From Nocardioides seonyuensis (GTDB lineage: Bacteria; Actinomycetota; Actinomycetes; Propionibacteriales; Nocardioidaceae): DNA of 64,000 nucleotides. Made by a program: the position numbers and the translations under genes. Positions 42,527-49,962 of this stretch are shown one piece after another. The stretch covers positions 1,550,001 through 1,614,000 of the forward strand of contig NZ_CP038436.1 of the NCBI RefSeq assembly GCF_004683965.1. Reading direction: 5' to 3'. The stretch's first letter is position 1. Each line of letters opens with the position of its first letter. The notes below the pieces were generated by a model. The model was given only the letters and a program-made list of their open reading frames with translations. It did no database searches and was not told where the DNA came from.

Positions 42527-43408
42527 CTACTTCAGCAGGCGCGACATCCGCCGGTCGGCCAGCGGCTTGCCCCCGGTCTGGCAGGTCGGGCAGTACTGCA
42601 GGCTCGAGTCGGCGAAGGACACCTCGCGCACGACGTCGCCGCAGACCGGGCAGGCCTGACCGGTGCGGCCGTGCACCGCGAGGTGGCTCTTCTTCTCCCC
42701 CTTCAGCTCACTGGCGGCGAGCCCGGAGGAGCGGGCCACCGCGTCGCCGAGGGTGTCGCGGATGGCGTCGTACAGCGTCTGCACGTCGGCCTCCTCCAGG
42801 CTGCTGGCCGGCTTGAACGGCGACATGCGAGCGGCGTGGAGGATCTCGTCGGAGTAGGCGTTGCCGATCCCGGCGATGGTGCCCTGGTGGCGCAGGACGC
42901 CCTTGATCTGCTTGCGGCCCTCGGCCTCGAGGATGGCTTTCAGGGCGTCGATGGTGAACTCGTCGGCGAGGGGATCGGGGCCCAGGCGGGCGATCCCCTC
43001 CACCTCGCGGGGGTCGCGGACGACGTAGATCGCCAGGCTCTTCTTGGTCCCGGCCTCGGTGATGTCGAGGCCGGCCTGCCTGTCTGTCTCGGGGTCGTCG
43101 ATCACGACGCGCGCCGCGAGCGGGTTCTTGCTGTTGGGCCGTGCAGGGAGGGCCGGCACCTCGTCGCGCCACCGGATCCACCCGGCGCGGGCGAGGTGGA
43201 CGATGAAGTGGGTGCCGCTGGCGGTGATGTCGAGGAACTTGCCGTGTCGCGTGACGTCCTCGACCAGGGTCCCGTGCAGCGAGTGCAGCGGGGGGTCGAA
43301 GGTCTTCAGGGCGCTGAACGCCGCCAGGTCGATCCGCGTGATCGCGCGGTCGACCAGGCGCTGCTTGAGGTCCGCGGCGAGGGCCTGGACCTCGGGAAGC
43401 TCGGGCAC
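42527..43408 (-). CDS. Fpg/Nei-family DNA glycosylase
   Basis: 293 residues from GTG 43408, with TAGACT 6 nt upstream (43415-43420). It starts MPELPEV, so catalytic Pro2 and Glu3 are present, with the lysine in TRHGKFL. The H2TH region includes GIGNAYSDEILHAA, and the C-terminal zinc finger is ACPVCG...YCPTCQTGG. It excises oxidised bases and nicks the site by beta/delta elimination. The Fpg-versus-Nei specificity cannot be settled from the motifs alone. It is a monocistronic gene. Confidence 0.92.
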   Translation of the reverse strand: MPELPEVQALAADLKQRLVDRAITRIDLAAFSALKTFDPPLHSLHGTLVEDVTRHGKFLDITASGTHFIVHLARAGWIRWRDEVPALPARPNSKNPLAARVVIDDPETDRQAGLDITEAGTKKSLAIYVVRDPREVEGIARLGPDPLADEFTIDALKAILEAEGRKQIKGVLRHQGTIAGIGNAYSDEILHAARMSPFKPASSLEEADVQTLYDAIRDTLGDAVARSSGLAASELKGEKKSHLAVHGRTGQACPVCGDVVREVSFADSSLQYCPTCQTGGKPLADRRMSRLLK

Positions 43409-43414
43409 GCCCAG

Positions 43415-43420
43415 AGTCTA
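43415..43420 (-). promoter_or_regulatory. -10 box of the Fpg/Nei gene
   Basis: TAGACT on the minus strand, 6 nt before GTG 43408. Confidence 0.5.
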
Positions 43421-43446
43421 GGCGTGCCCGAGCTCCCGGTCCCGGC

Positions 43447-44862
43447 TCAGCGCGGGATGGTCATCGACGCCACGCTCGTCGCCCCGTTGCGCGGGTTGGC
43501 GAAGGTGATCGTCGCGGTGGCCAGCGGCTTCGTCTCGAGGGCGTCGGCCTGGGCGCGCAGGACACGGGCCTGCTTGACGAGCTTCTTGGCCTTCTTGAGG
43601 AGCTTCTTGGCCTTCTTCTTCAGCTTCTTGGCCTTCTTGCCGTTGGCGTTGGCGGCCTTCTTGAGGAGCTTCTTGGCCTTCTTCTTCAGCTTCTTGGCCT
43701 TCTTCAGCTTGGTCTTCGCGGTGGCCCGCAGCTGGCCGGGGAGCGCCCGGGCCTCGGCCAGGAACGCCGCACCTGCGGCCGTCATCGGGATCGACACGTG
43801 GGTGACGGTGCCGGGCGGGACGGCGAAGCTGCCCGCCGCGATCTGCGTCGGGACGAGGTCGGCCCTCGGGTCAGCCGAGCGCGCCGGGGTGCGCCCGGAA
43901 GCCAGCGTCGGGTTGGCGACGATGGAGACGTTGGCCTCGCAACCGATCGGGCCGGGCGGCAGGTTGCACGCGATCGGCAGGGTGACTCCGGTGGCCGTGA
44001 GGGCCGCTGGTGCCGCGAGCGTCACGCTGGTCGTCCCCTCGTCGGGGTCGAGAGCGAGCGACTTGCACTGCCCGGCGGGCAGCTCCTCGTAGCGGAGGTT
44101 GTCGAGGAACACCGCGGAGTCCAGGATGCCATCGCCCTGGTCGAAGACCGTGAGGTAGAGCGTGTTGGTCGAACCGGGTGCCACCGGGGTGCGGGCCACG
44201 AGCGGCAGGGTCGCACCGTCGTAGGTCGTGCCGGCGGCGTTGGCGGGGTTCATCGCGCTGGGACCAGCCCCGTCGACCGAGACCTGGTCACCGGCGCCCG
44301 CGGCGAAGTTGCCGGGAGCGACGATCTGCTGGGTCGCCCCGTCGACGCTGATCGAGTTTGTGTTGAGCTGCGCCACGAACGCGTCGTTGAAGCCCGAGTT
44401 GACGAACTCGGGGAACTCCTCGGAGAGGAAGCGGAAGTCGAAGGCCAGGCACGACGCGCTCGCCGCACCGAGGTCGATGCGAACGGTCTGCTCGTCGTTG
44501 ACCTGCGGGGCGATGGGCGACTCGGTGCCGTAGTCGTAGCTGGTGCTGCCGTCGTCGTTGGGCCGGTCGGCGTAGACGGCGCTGCCGGAGGTCAGCACGC
44601 CGAACGTGTCGCCTGCGGTCGGGAACCCGGCGAAGGGCGTGGTCGCCACGCCGGTCGGACAGGCCGTGGACCCGTCGGAGTCCTCTTCGCAGGCGCTGCT
44701 CTGGACGAACGATGCGGCCGTCCTCGAGGCGTTGCCCAGGATCGCGTCGGTGAAGGTGCCGGCGTCAGGTGTCGGTGTCACGGCGGCGAAGGCGGCGGTG
44801 CCGCTCAGTGCCAGTGCCGCGGAGGCAGTTCCGACGATGCCCAGTCTGGTGATTCTCTTCAT
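43447..44862 (-). CDS. Secreted choice-of-anchor-L-like protein with lysine-rich repeat helix
   Basis: 471 residues. The signal peptide is MKRITRLGIVGTASAALALS, cleaved near AFAAV. Residues 40-260 resemble the choice-of-anchor L domain (LAFDFRFLSEEFPEFVNSG, FNDAFVAQL, FLDNLRYE). A beta domain follows, and at about residues 380-435 there is an extraordinary Lys/Ala/Leu segment built from KKAKKL and KKKAKKLLKKA units. A short beta tail ends the protein. The lysine segment should form a strongly positive amphipathic helix that may bind cell-wall polyanions, lipid head groups or DNA. No enzyme motif. It stands alone between the glycosylase and a divergent small gene. Confidence 0.7.
   Translation of the reverse strand: MKRITRLGIVGTASAALALSGTAAFAAVTPTPDAGTFTDAILGNASRTAASFVQSSACEEDSDGSTACPTGVATTPFAGFPTAGDTFGVLTSGSAVYADRPNDDGSTSYDYGTESPIAPQVNDEQTVRIDLGAASASCLAFDFRFLSEEFPEFVNSGFNDAFVAQLNTNSISVDGATQQIVAPGNFAAGAGDQVSVDGAGPSAMNPANAAGTTYDGATLPLVARTPVAPGSTNTLYLTVFDQGDGILDSAVFLDNLRYEELPAGQCKSLALDPDEGTTSVTLAAPAALTATGVTLPIACNLPPGPIGCEANVSIVANPTLASGRTPARSADPRADLVPTQIAAGSFAVPPGTVTHVSIPMTAAGAAFLAEARALPGQLRATAKTKLKKAKKLKKKAKKLLKKAANANGKKAKKLKKKAKKLLKKAKKLVKQARVLRAQADALETKPLATATITFANPRNGATSVASMTIPR
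43588..43704. repeat. 51-nt direct repeat in the lysine-rich coding segment
   Basis: Two identical 51-nt stretches (43588-43638 and 43654-43704) start 66 nt (22 codons) apart and encode the repeated KKAKKLKKKAKKLLKK unit. Confidence 0.85.
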
Positions 44863-44992
44863 GTGTCAACCCCGTGTTCAGAGGCCGTGGCAGTCACGGC
44901 CGGCGACAAACGCTAGGCGTCGGCGAAGCACACGTCACCTTGGTGCTCAAGGTGCTCTAGACCAGTGCAGTCCGTCGGGGCCACAATGGGGG

Positions 44993-45256
44993 ATGGCGAT
45001 GGCACGGCCGCTGCCCCGCACCGGGGGCGTGTTCCTCGACCCGCGGGGCGAGGAACGATCCTTGCGCGTGTCCTGGCACAGCGAGGCGGACCTCGTGGTG
45101 CTCTCGCTGTGGCGCGACAACGTCTGCACCGGCACCTTCCGCCTCGCCCTCGACGAGGTGCCCGACCTGATCGCCCTGCTGCGGTCGGGTCTCGACACGT
45201 CGTACGACATCGCCCGTCGGCGACGCGACCGTGCGGAGGGCAGCCAGGCCGGCTGA
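44993..45256 (+). CDS. Small conserved actinobacterial protein
   Basis: 87 residues from ATG 44993 (an alternative ATG at 44999 has the better ribosome site, GGGGGA). The core SLRVSWHSEADLVVLSLWRD then NVCTGTFRLALDEVPDLI is, from memory, a family found across Streptomyces and relatives, of unknown function. It is beta-rich with a short C-terminal Arg/Ala helix. It is transcribed divergently from the secreted lysine-rich protein; the 130-nt spacer shows no other feature. Confidence 0.7.
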   Translation: MAMARPLPRTGGVFLDPRGEERSLRVSWHSEADLVVLSLWRDNVCTGTFRLALDEVPDLIALLRSGLDTSYDIARRRRDRAEGSQAG

Positions 45257-45263
45257 CCGATCC

Positions 45264-45287
45264 CCTCTCCCCCTCTCCCCCTCTCCT
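45264..45287. repeat. Short tandem repeat
   Basis: A cccctctc-type octamer repeats about three times directly after the small gene. Confidence 0.6.
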
Positions 45288-45296
45288 GACTTGGGG

Positions 45297-45378
45297 GATA
45301 TCCGGTGACTCTCCCGCTTTGTGGCCGAAGCATTGGGTGCAAGGCGGGAGAGCTGGGTGATATCCGGTGACTCTCCCG
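45297..45378. repeat. 20-nt direct repeats with alternative hairpins
   Basis: gatatccggtgactctcccg occurs at 45297-45316 and again at 45359-45378. GCGGGAGAG at 45344-45352 can pair with CTCTCCCGC at 45309-45317 (9 bp) or with CTCTCCCG at 45371-45378 (8 bp). Confidence 0.75.
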
Positions 45379-45407
45379 TCCGCGCGGACTCGCGGAGTAT
45401 CGGGGTG

Positions 45408-45439
45408 TCTAGGGAAGTTCCTAGACCGGCCGATACCGT
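45408..45439 (+). promoter_or_regulatory. Promoter of the AAA ATPase gene with palindrome
   Basis: TCTAGG/CCTAGA dyad at 45408-45425 lies upstream of TACCGT at 45434-45439, the probable -10, 6 nt before GTG 45446. The dyad covers the -35 area and may be an operator. Confidence 0.45.
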
Positions 45440-45445
45440 CGGATC

Positions 45446-46651
45446 GTGGACCCGATCCGTAATCCCTACGCGCCCGGTGCGGGCCAGCGCCCGCCCGAGC
45501 TCGCCGGTCGTGACGAGCAGCTGGCCGCCTTCGACATCGTCCTCGAGCGCGTGGCGAAGGGGCGACCGGAGCGCTCGCTCGTCCTCACCGGGCTGCGCGG
45601 CGTCGGCAAGACCGTGCTGCTCAACGCACTGCGCGGTACCGCCGTGCGCAAGGGCTGGGGCACCGGCAAGCTGGAGGCGCGTCCCGACCAAGGCCTGCGG
45701 CGACCGCTGAGCAGCGCGCTCCACCAGGCGGTGCGCGAGCTCGGCCACCGCGACGAGGAGTCCGTCGACCACGTCCTCGGCGTGGTCCGTTCCTTCGCCC
45801 AGCGCGACGCAGGCGCGGGCGCGAGGCTCAAGGACCAGTGGAGCCCGGGCATCGACGCGCCAGCGGTGCGCGGACGCGCCGACTCGGGTGACATCGAGAT
45901 CGACCTGGTCGAGCTGTTCACCGACCTCGGCGGGCTCGCCGCCGACGTCGGCAAGGGCGTCGCGGTCTTCATCGACGAGATGCAGGACCTCGGCCCCGAC
46001 GACGTCTCCGCACTCTGCGCCGCGTGCCACGAGCTCAGCCAGAGCGGGCTGCCCGTCATCGTGGTGGGCGCGGGCCTGCCGCACCTCCCAGCCGTGCTGT
46101 CGGCGAGCAAGTCCTACTCCGAGCGGCTCTTCCGCTACCAGCGCATCGACCGGCTCTCGCGCGAGGCCGCCGACCGCGCACTCAGCGCCCCCGCCGACGA
46201 CGAGGGCGCGTCCTACGAGGATGCCGCCCTGGCTGCGATGTACGACGCCACGGGCGGCTACCCCTACTTCATCCAGGCCTACGGCAAGGCGGTGTGGGAC
46301 CGCGCTCCCCGCAGCCCCATCACCGCCGACGACGTCGCCGTCGCGGCGCCGGAGGCGGAGTCGGAGCTGGCTGTCGGGTTCTTCGGGTCGCGCTACGAGC
46401 GGGCCACGCCCGGGGAGCGCGACTACCTGATGGCGATGGCGGACGTGGCGGCTGCGGCCGAGCCGGCGGACGGCGCCGACGCCGACGCCGTACCCACCGC
46501 CGACGTGGCGGCCGCGCTCGGCAAGAAGCCGCAGTCCCTCAGTCCGGCCCGGGACGCCTTGCTGAAGAAGGGCCTGATCTACTCCGGCGAGCGCGGCCGG
46601 ATCGCCTTCACCGTCCCTCACTTCGGCCGCTACCTGCGCGAGCGCGGCTGA
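45446..46651 (+). CDS. AAA ATPase, ORC/CDC6-like
   Basis: 401 residues from a leaderless GTG. Walker A GLRGVGKTVLL and Walker B GVAVFIDEMQDL are intact. Sensor-type GAGLPHLPAVL and the arginine-rich SERLFRYQRIDRLS follow, and the C-terminal 90 residues form a winged helix (VAAALGKKPQSLSPARDALLKKGLI). The family occurs throughout actinobacteria and sometimes in mobile elements; its function is not established. It has an unusual upstream region with direct repeats and a palindrome. Confidence 0.8.
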   Translation: MDPIRNPYAPGAGQRPPELAGRDEQLAAFDIVLERVAKGRPERSLVLTGLRGVGKTVLLNALRGTAVRKGWGTGKLEARPDQGLRRPLSSALHQAVRELGHRDEESVDHVLGVVRSFAQRDAGAGARLKDQWSPGIDAPAVRGRADSGDIEIDLVELFTDLGGLAADVGKGVAVFIDEMQDLGPDDVSALCAACHELSQSGLPVIVVGAGLPHLPAVLSASKSYSERLFRYQRIDRLSREAADRALSAPADDEGASYEDAALAAMYDATGGYPYFIQAYGKAVWDRAPRSPITADDVAVAAPEAESELAVGFFGSRYERATPGERDYLMAMADVAAAAEPADGADADAVPTADVAAALGKKPQSLSPARDALLKKGLIYSGERGRIAFTVPHFGRYLRERG

Positions 46652-46719
46652 CACCACGGGGACCTCGGGGCGAGGTGAAGGGCCTTGCCGCGGGACGACC
46701 CGAGGCGTTGAGTGGTCAC

Positions 46720-47061
46720 ATGACCACAGGAATCGACCCCAGCGTCGCCCCCTCGGGGCCAGGCTGTGTGGAGTGCGAAGCCGCCGGAGAATGGTGGGTG
46801 CACCTGCGTCGGTGCGCCCAGTGCGGCCATGTCGGCTGCTGTGACTCCAGCCCAGGTCGGCACGCGACGCGCCACTTCGAGGAGACCGGCCACCCGGTGG
46901 TGCAGAGCTACGAGCCCGGTGAGGACTGGTTCTGGGACTACCCCTCGGAGTCCGTCGTCGAGGGTCCTCGACTGAGCGACCCGCAGGGTCACCCTGACGA
47001 GCAATCGGCACCCGGTCCCGCGGAACGCCTCCCGGAGGACTGGCGCGACCACGTTCGCTGA
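46720..47061 (+). CDS. UBP-type zinc finger protein
   Basis: 113 residues. The finger reads GCVECEAAG, then RCAQCGHVGCCDSSPGRHA, then TRHFEETGHPVV, so all the Cys and His ligands of the ZnF-UBP fold are present. In eukaryotes this fold binds the ubiquitin C-terminus; in actinobacteria the ligand is unknown. The C-terminal 45 residues are polar and Pro-rich. Confidence 0.85.
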   Translation: MTTGIDPSVAPSGPGCVECEAAGEWWVHLRRCAQCGHVGCCDSSPGRHATRHFEETGHPVVQSYEPGEDWFWDYPSESVVEGPRLSDPQGHPDEQSAPGPAERLPEDWRDHVR

Positions 47062-47184
47062 GACCCCCGCGGCAGTCCCCCACCGACGAAGGCCCGGGTC
47101 TTGCCTCCTCGTCGTCCGCCGGCGGGTTACGGTGGCCTCGGTCCGAGGACCGCTCCGTGTTCACCAGACCAGGAAGGGCCCGAC

Positions 47185-47856
47185 GTGGGTGTGCCGGGTG
47201 TCGACTTCCCCGAGGCGCGGGACGTGGTCGACGTCATGGTTCCCGGGCGCGGCGAGGTGCTGCTGAGCCGTGTGGAGACCGGCGCCGACGCCGACATCGT
47301 GGTGACGGTCGGCGAGACGCGTCACCAGCGTCGGCTGCCGCTGCCCGTCGGTGAGCGGCTCGAGCTGGTCTGGAAGGGTCCCGAGGACCTCCGGTCCCTC
47401 CCGGTGGAGATCGTCGCCCTGCTGCCAGGCGAGACGCCGCTGTGGCAGCTGCGGCCCGTGGGCCCGTCCAGCCGGGGTCAGCGCCGATCAGCGGTCCGCG
47501 CCGAGCTGGCCGTGCCGTTCTCGCTGCGCTTCAAGACCGACGAGGCGGCCGGCACGACGATCGACGTCAGCGAGGGCGGCGCTCGCGGGGTCTTCGCGAC
47601 CCCCACCGACGTGGAGGACGCGGACAGCATCTTCGTCCAGGACCTCGAGCCGGGCGACCCGGTCACGGTGCGCCTGGGCTTCGACGAGGGCGAGATGACC
47701 TGTCGGGCGGAGGTCGTCCGCCGGTTCCAGCAGCGCCCCGACCACCGCCCCGAGGTGACGTTCAAGTTCGTCGGGCTCTCCGAGAAGGACGCCGACCGGG
47801 TGCGAGCCCAGGTGTTCGTGCAGCTGCGCACCCAGCTGGCCCGCCGGATCGACTGA
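47185..47856 (+). CDS. PilZ-domain protein (YcgR-like), probable c-di-GMP receptor
   Basis: 223 residues from GTG 47185, with GGAAGGG 7 nt upstream; TACGGT at 47128-47133 may be the -10. A YcgR-like N-terminal beta domain (residues 1-95) is followed by a PilZ domain with RRSAVR (RxxxR) and DVSEGG (D/NxSxxG), both needed to bind cyclic di-GMP. It probably adjusts motility, envelope or secretion in response to c-di-GMP. The next gene starts 2 nt after its stop, so they share a transcript. Confidence 0.85.
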   Translation: MGVPGVDFPEARDVVDVMVPGRGEVLLSRVETGADADIVVTVGETRHQRRLPLPVGERLELVWKGPEDLRSLPVEIVALLPGETPLWQLRPVGPSSRGQRRSAVRAELAVPFSLRFKTDEAAGTTIDVSEGGARGVFATPTDVEDADSIFVQDLEPGDPVTVRLGFDEGEMTCRAEVVRRFQQRPDHRPEVTFKFVGLSEKDADRVRAQVFVQLRTQLARRID

Positions 47857-47858
47857 CC

Positions 47859-48677
47859 ATGGCCGGCACCGTGCGCCTGAGAGGCTCGGCACCGAGGCCC
47901 CAGGTCGTGGCCCACCGTGGCAGCAGTCACGACACGGCCGAGCACACTCTCGGCGCCTACCTGCGGGCGCTCGAGGTCGGTGCCGAGGGGTTGGAGTGCG
48001 ACGTGCGGCTGACCGCCGACGGGCACCTCGTCTGCGTCCACGACCGCGACCTGCGCCGTACGGCGTCCACCCGCGGCGCCGTCTCCACGATGAACCTCGC
48101 CGAGCTCGACGAGCTCGACTTCGCGTCGTGGAAGAACCCGTGGGCCGACCTCGACGACGAGGCGCCCGAGGTGGATCCGGAGACCGGGAAGGTGCTCACG
48201 CTGCGCAAGCTCCTCGAGACGGTCGCCGACTTCGACCGCCGCGTCGAGCTCGCGATCGAGACCAAGCACCCCACCAGGTACGGCGGCCTGGTCGAGCGCC
48301 GCCTCGTGGAGCTGCTCGACGACTTCGGCTGGAGCGGCAAGAAGTCGCCCGCGCGGGTCATGAGCTTCTCCTACAACGCCATCAACCGGGTGCAGCGCCT
48401 GGCGCCCGACCTGCGCGTCGTCATGCTGGTGGAGAAGGCCCACCACTGGCCGCTGCTGCGGCCGGTCGTCGGCCCCGACTGGATCATCGGGCCGGGCATC
48501 AAGGAGCTGCGCGACCACCCCGGGCTCGGCAAGCACCTGCGCAAGGCGGACCGCGAGATCCACGTGTGGACCGTCAACACCGCCGACGACCTGCAGCTGT
48601 GCCTGGACCTCGACGTGACCGCGGTGATCAGCGACCATCCGGCGCACATGCTCGAGCTGCTGGACTCCGCTGGTTGA
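47859..48677 (+). CDS. Glycerophosphodiester phosphodiesterase
   Basis: 272 residues. The GDPD motifs VAHRGSSHDTAEHTLGA (catalytic His and Arg), LECDVRLTADGHLVCVHD (metal Glu and Asp, second His) and the late VWTVNTADDL strand are intact. It hydrolyses glycerophosphodiesters to glycerol-3-phosphate and an alcohol. No signal peptide, so cytoplasmic. It is coupled to the PilZ gene by 2-nt spacing. Oddity: its stop codon lies inside the inverted 34-nt repeat that begins at 48671. Confidence 0.92.
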   Translation: MAGTVRLRGSAPRPQVVAHRGSSHDTAEHTLGAYLRALEVGAEGLECDVRLTADGHLVCVHDRDLRRTASTRGAVSTMNLAELDELDFASWKNPWADLDDEAPEVDPETGKVLTLRKLLETVADFDRRVELAIETKHPTRYGGLVERRLVELLDDFGWSGKKSPARVMSFSYNAINRVQRLAPDLRVVMLVEKAHHWPLLRPVVGPDWIIGPGIKELRDHPGLGKHLRKADREIHVWTVNTADDLQLCLDLDVTAVISDHPAHMLELLDSAG

Positions 48678-48704
48678 GGAAGGACGGAGTCCGGTCTCGA
48701 AACC
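48671..48704 (-). repeat. 34-nt dispersed repeat, copy 3 (inverted)
   Basis: The reverse complement matches the copies at 33345 and 34137 at most positions. Its hairpin stem is GGAC/GTCC with a different loop. It supplies the TGA of the phosphodiesterase gene. Confidence 0.75.
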
Positions 48705-48711
48705 CCCCGGA

Positions 48712-48717
48712 TAGGCT
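48712..48717 (+). promoter_or_regulatory. -10 box of the SEC-C gene
   Basis: TAGGCT, 7 nt before ATG 48725 and just after the 34-nt repeat. Confidence 0.5.
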
Positions 48718-48724
48718 CCCGCGC

Positions 48725-49654
48725 ATGGCCAAGAAGTCACGCACGCGCAACCAGACGACGCCCGCCGCCGACGGAGAGGTCGGCCCCCGCCAGCCCTGCC
48801 CGTGCGGCTCGGGCAAGCGCTACAAGGCGTGCCACGGCTCTGCCGGTGGCGCCCCGACCTTCGTGGCCCGCCCCTTCGAGGGCATGCCGAGCGAGTGCGA
48901 CGTCATCGCGCTGCGCGAGCTGGTGCCGGCCGCGACCGCGCCCCTGAGCCTCAAGGACGGCGATCGCACCGTCCAGCTCTGCACCCTGCTGCCCGGCGCG
49001 GCGCCCGCCCTGGTCCGTGACAGCGGCGAGGTCTGGCTCGGCCTCCAGGTCCACCACCAGTACGGCGACCCGGCCCGCGACCTCGGCGCCGTGCTGCAGG
49101 CTGCACTGGCCACCGAGGAGCCGGGTCACATCGGGCTGACCGTCGAGCCGGGCGAGGGCCCCAGGCTGCAGGACCTGATCAGCAACGACTCGCTCGACAT
49201 CACGGTGCACGACGGCTTCGGCTTCTGGCTGGCCGACGTCGCCGAGCGCGACGCCACCATGGAGGCGGCCCTCGACCAGGCCAACGGTGCGGCGTTCCCG
49301 ACCCGTCGGCTGGAGTCGGTGGAGGCGGCCTACTGGACCGACGTCTCCACCAAGGAGCACCTGCGCTGGGTGATGCCGCACGCCGAGGACGAGCTCCTCG
49401 ACGCGCTCGCGCGGCTGCACGCTGCCGGCCAGGACTCCCTCGCCGACGGGTCCCGCTTCGTGGGGATGTTCCGCGCCCACGGCCTGCTCGCCCCGGTCTG
49501 GGACCTCCCCCTCGGCACCGGCGCCGAGGTGCTGGAGGAGCCGGCTGCGCGCTTCGCCGCCGACCTCGCCGAGGCATTCGAGGGTGGCGAGCTCACCGCA
49601 GCCGAGCGGTCGGCCCGCGCCGGGCTGGCGAACCGTCAGGTCACGATTCGGTGA
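48725..49654 (+). CDS. SEC-C motif protein (DUF5926-like)
   Basis: 309 residues. A basic N-terminus leads to PCPCGSGKRYKACHG, a SecA-type zinc motif (C-x-C-x8-C-H). The rest is an actinobacterial domain with DGFGFWLADV and LRWVMPHAEDELLDALARL. The zinc motif suggests a link with translation or secretion machinery, but nothing is proven. It is monocistronic and ends upstream of a strong terminator. Confidence 0.8.
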   Translation: MAKKSRTRNQTTPAADGEVGPRQPCPCGSGKRYKACHGSAGGAPTFVARPFEGMPSECDVIALRELVPAATAPLSLKDGDRTVQLCTLLPGAAPALVRDSGEVWLGLQVHHQYGDPARDLGAVLQAALATEEPGHIGLTVEPGEGPRLQDLISNDSLDITVHDGFGFWLADVAERDATMEAALDQANGAAFPTRRLESVEAAYWTDVSTKEHLRWVMPHAEDELLDALARLHAAGQDSLADGSRFVGMFRAHGLLAPVWDLPLGTGAEVLEEPAARFAADLAEAFEGGELTAAERSARAGLANRQVTIR

Positions 49655-49717
49655 GATCGGTGTCACAGACTGGTCCGGGCTTGGAAGGACCGACTACGGC
49701 GGGTAGATTGCGCCCAG

Positions 49718-49755
49718 CCCGGTCGTTGTTGTCTCCCCCGTCGACAACGGCCGGG
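49718..49755 (+). terminator. Terminator hairpin, tail displaced by the transposon
   Basis: 12-bp stem (cccggtcgttgt at 49718-49729 with 49744-49755, one G-T pair). The following TTCTTACA is the duplicated target, so before insertion the stem would have been followed by TTCTTACATTT. Confidence 0.7.
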
Positions 49756-49763
49756 TTCTTACA
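49756..49763. repeat. Target site duplication, left
   Basis: TTCTTACA, identical to 54207-54214, directly abutting the left inverted repeat. Confidence 0.88.
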
Positions 49764-49780
49764 GACCTACGGTGAAAACC
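49764..49780 (+). repeat. Left terminal inverted repeat
   Basis: GACCTACGGTGAAAACC. A second GGAAAACC follows at 49785-49792 as a possible subterminal transposase site. Confidence 0.85.
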
Positions 49781-49796
49781 GTGCGGAAAACCCCAG

Positions 49797-49817
49797 ACCG
49801 GCCCCGAGCGGGCCGGT
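49797..49817. terminator. Bidirectional hairpin terminator inside the left end
   Basis: ACCGGCCC / GGGCCGGT with a 5-nt loop, followed by TTT on the + strand and by a GGGGTTTT stretch on the other. It can end transcripts from the transposase gene and block read-in. Confidence 0.65.
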
Positions 49818-49962
49818 TTTGGCGTTCCGGGGGCCAGTCGAGGCGCATCCGGGCCAGAATCGCGTCGCTTACGGACCTGTTCAGGCCGGATTTCGGTGTG
49901 CGGGCATGGCTGTAACCGCCGAAGGGCTGGGAGCCGAGGCGGTGGGCCGGGACGCGGGGGCG
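49818..49962. other. Non-coding left end of the transposon
   Basis: Between the hairpin and the transposase stop. No gene was recognised; the 308-nt stretch from 49655 holds only two hairpins, the duplication and the inverted repeat. Confidence 0.5.

Noticed and set aside
45264..45287. Octamer tandem repeat as a possible CRISPR or phase-variation tract
   Set aside because: Only about three imperfect units with no spacers, and not inside or directly before a start codon.
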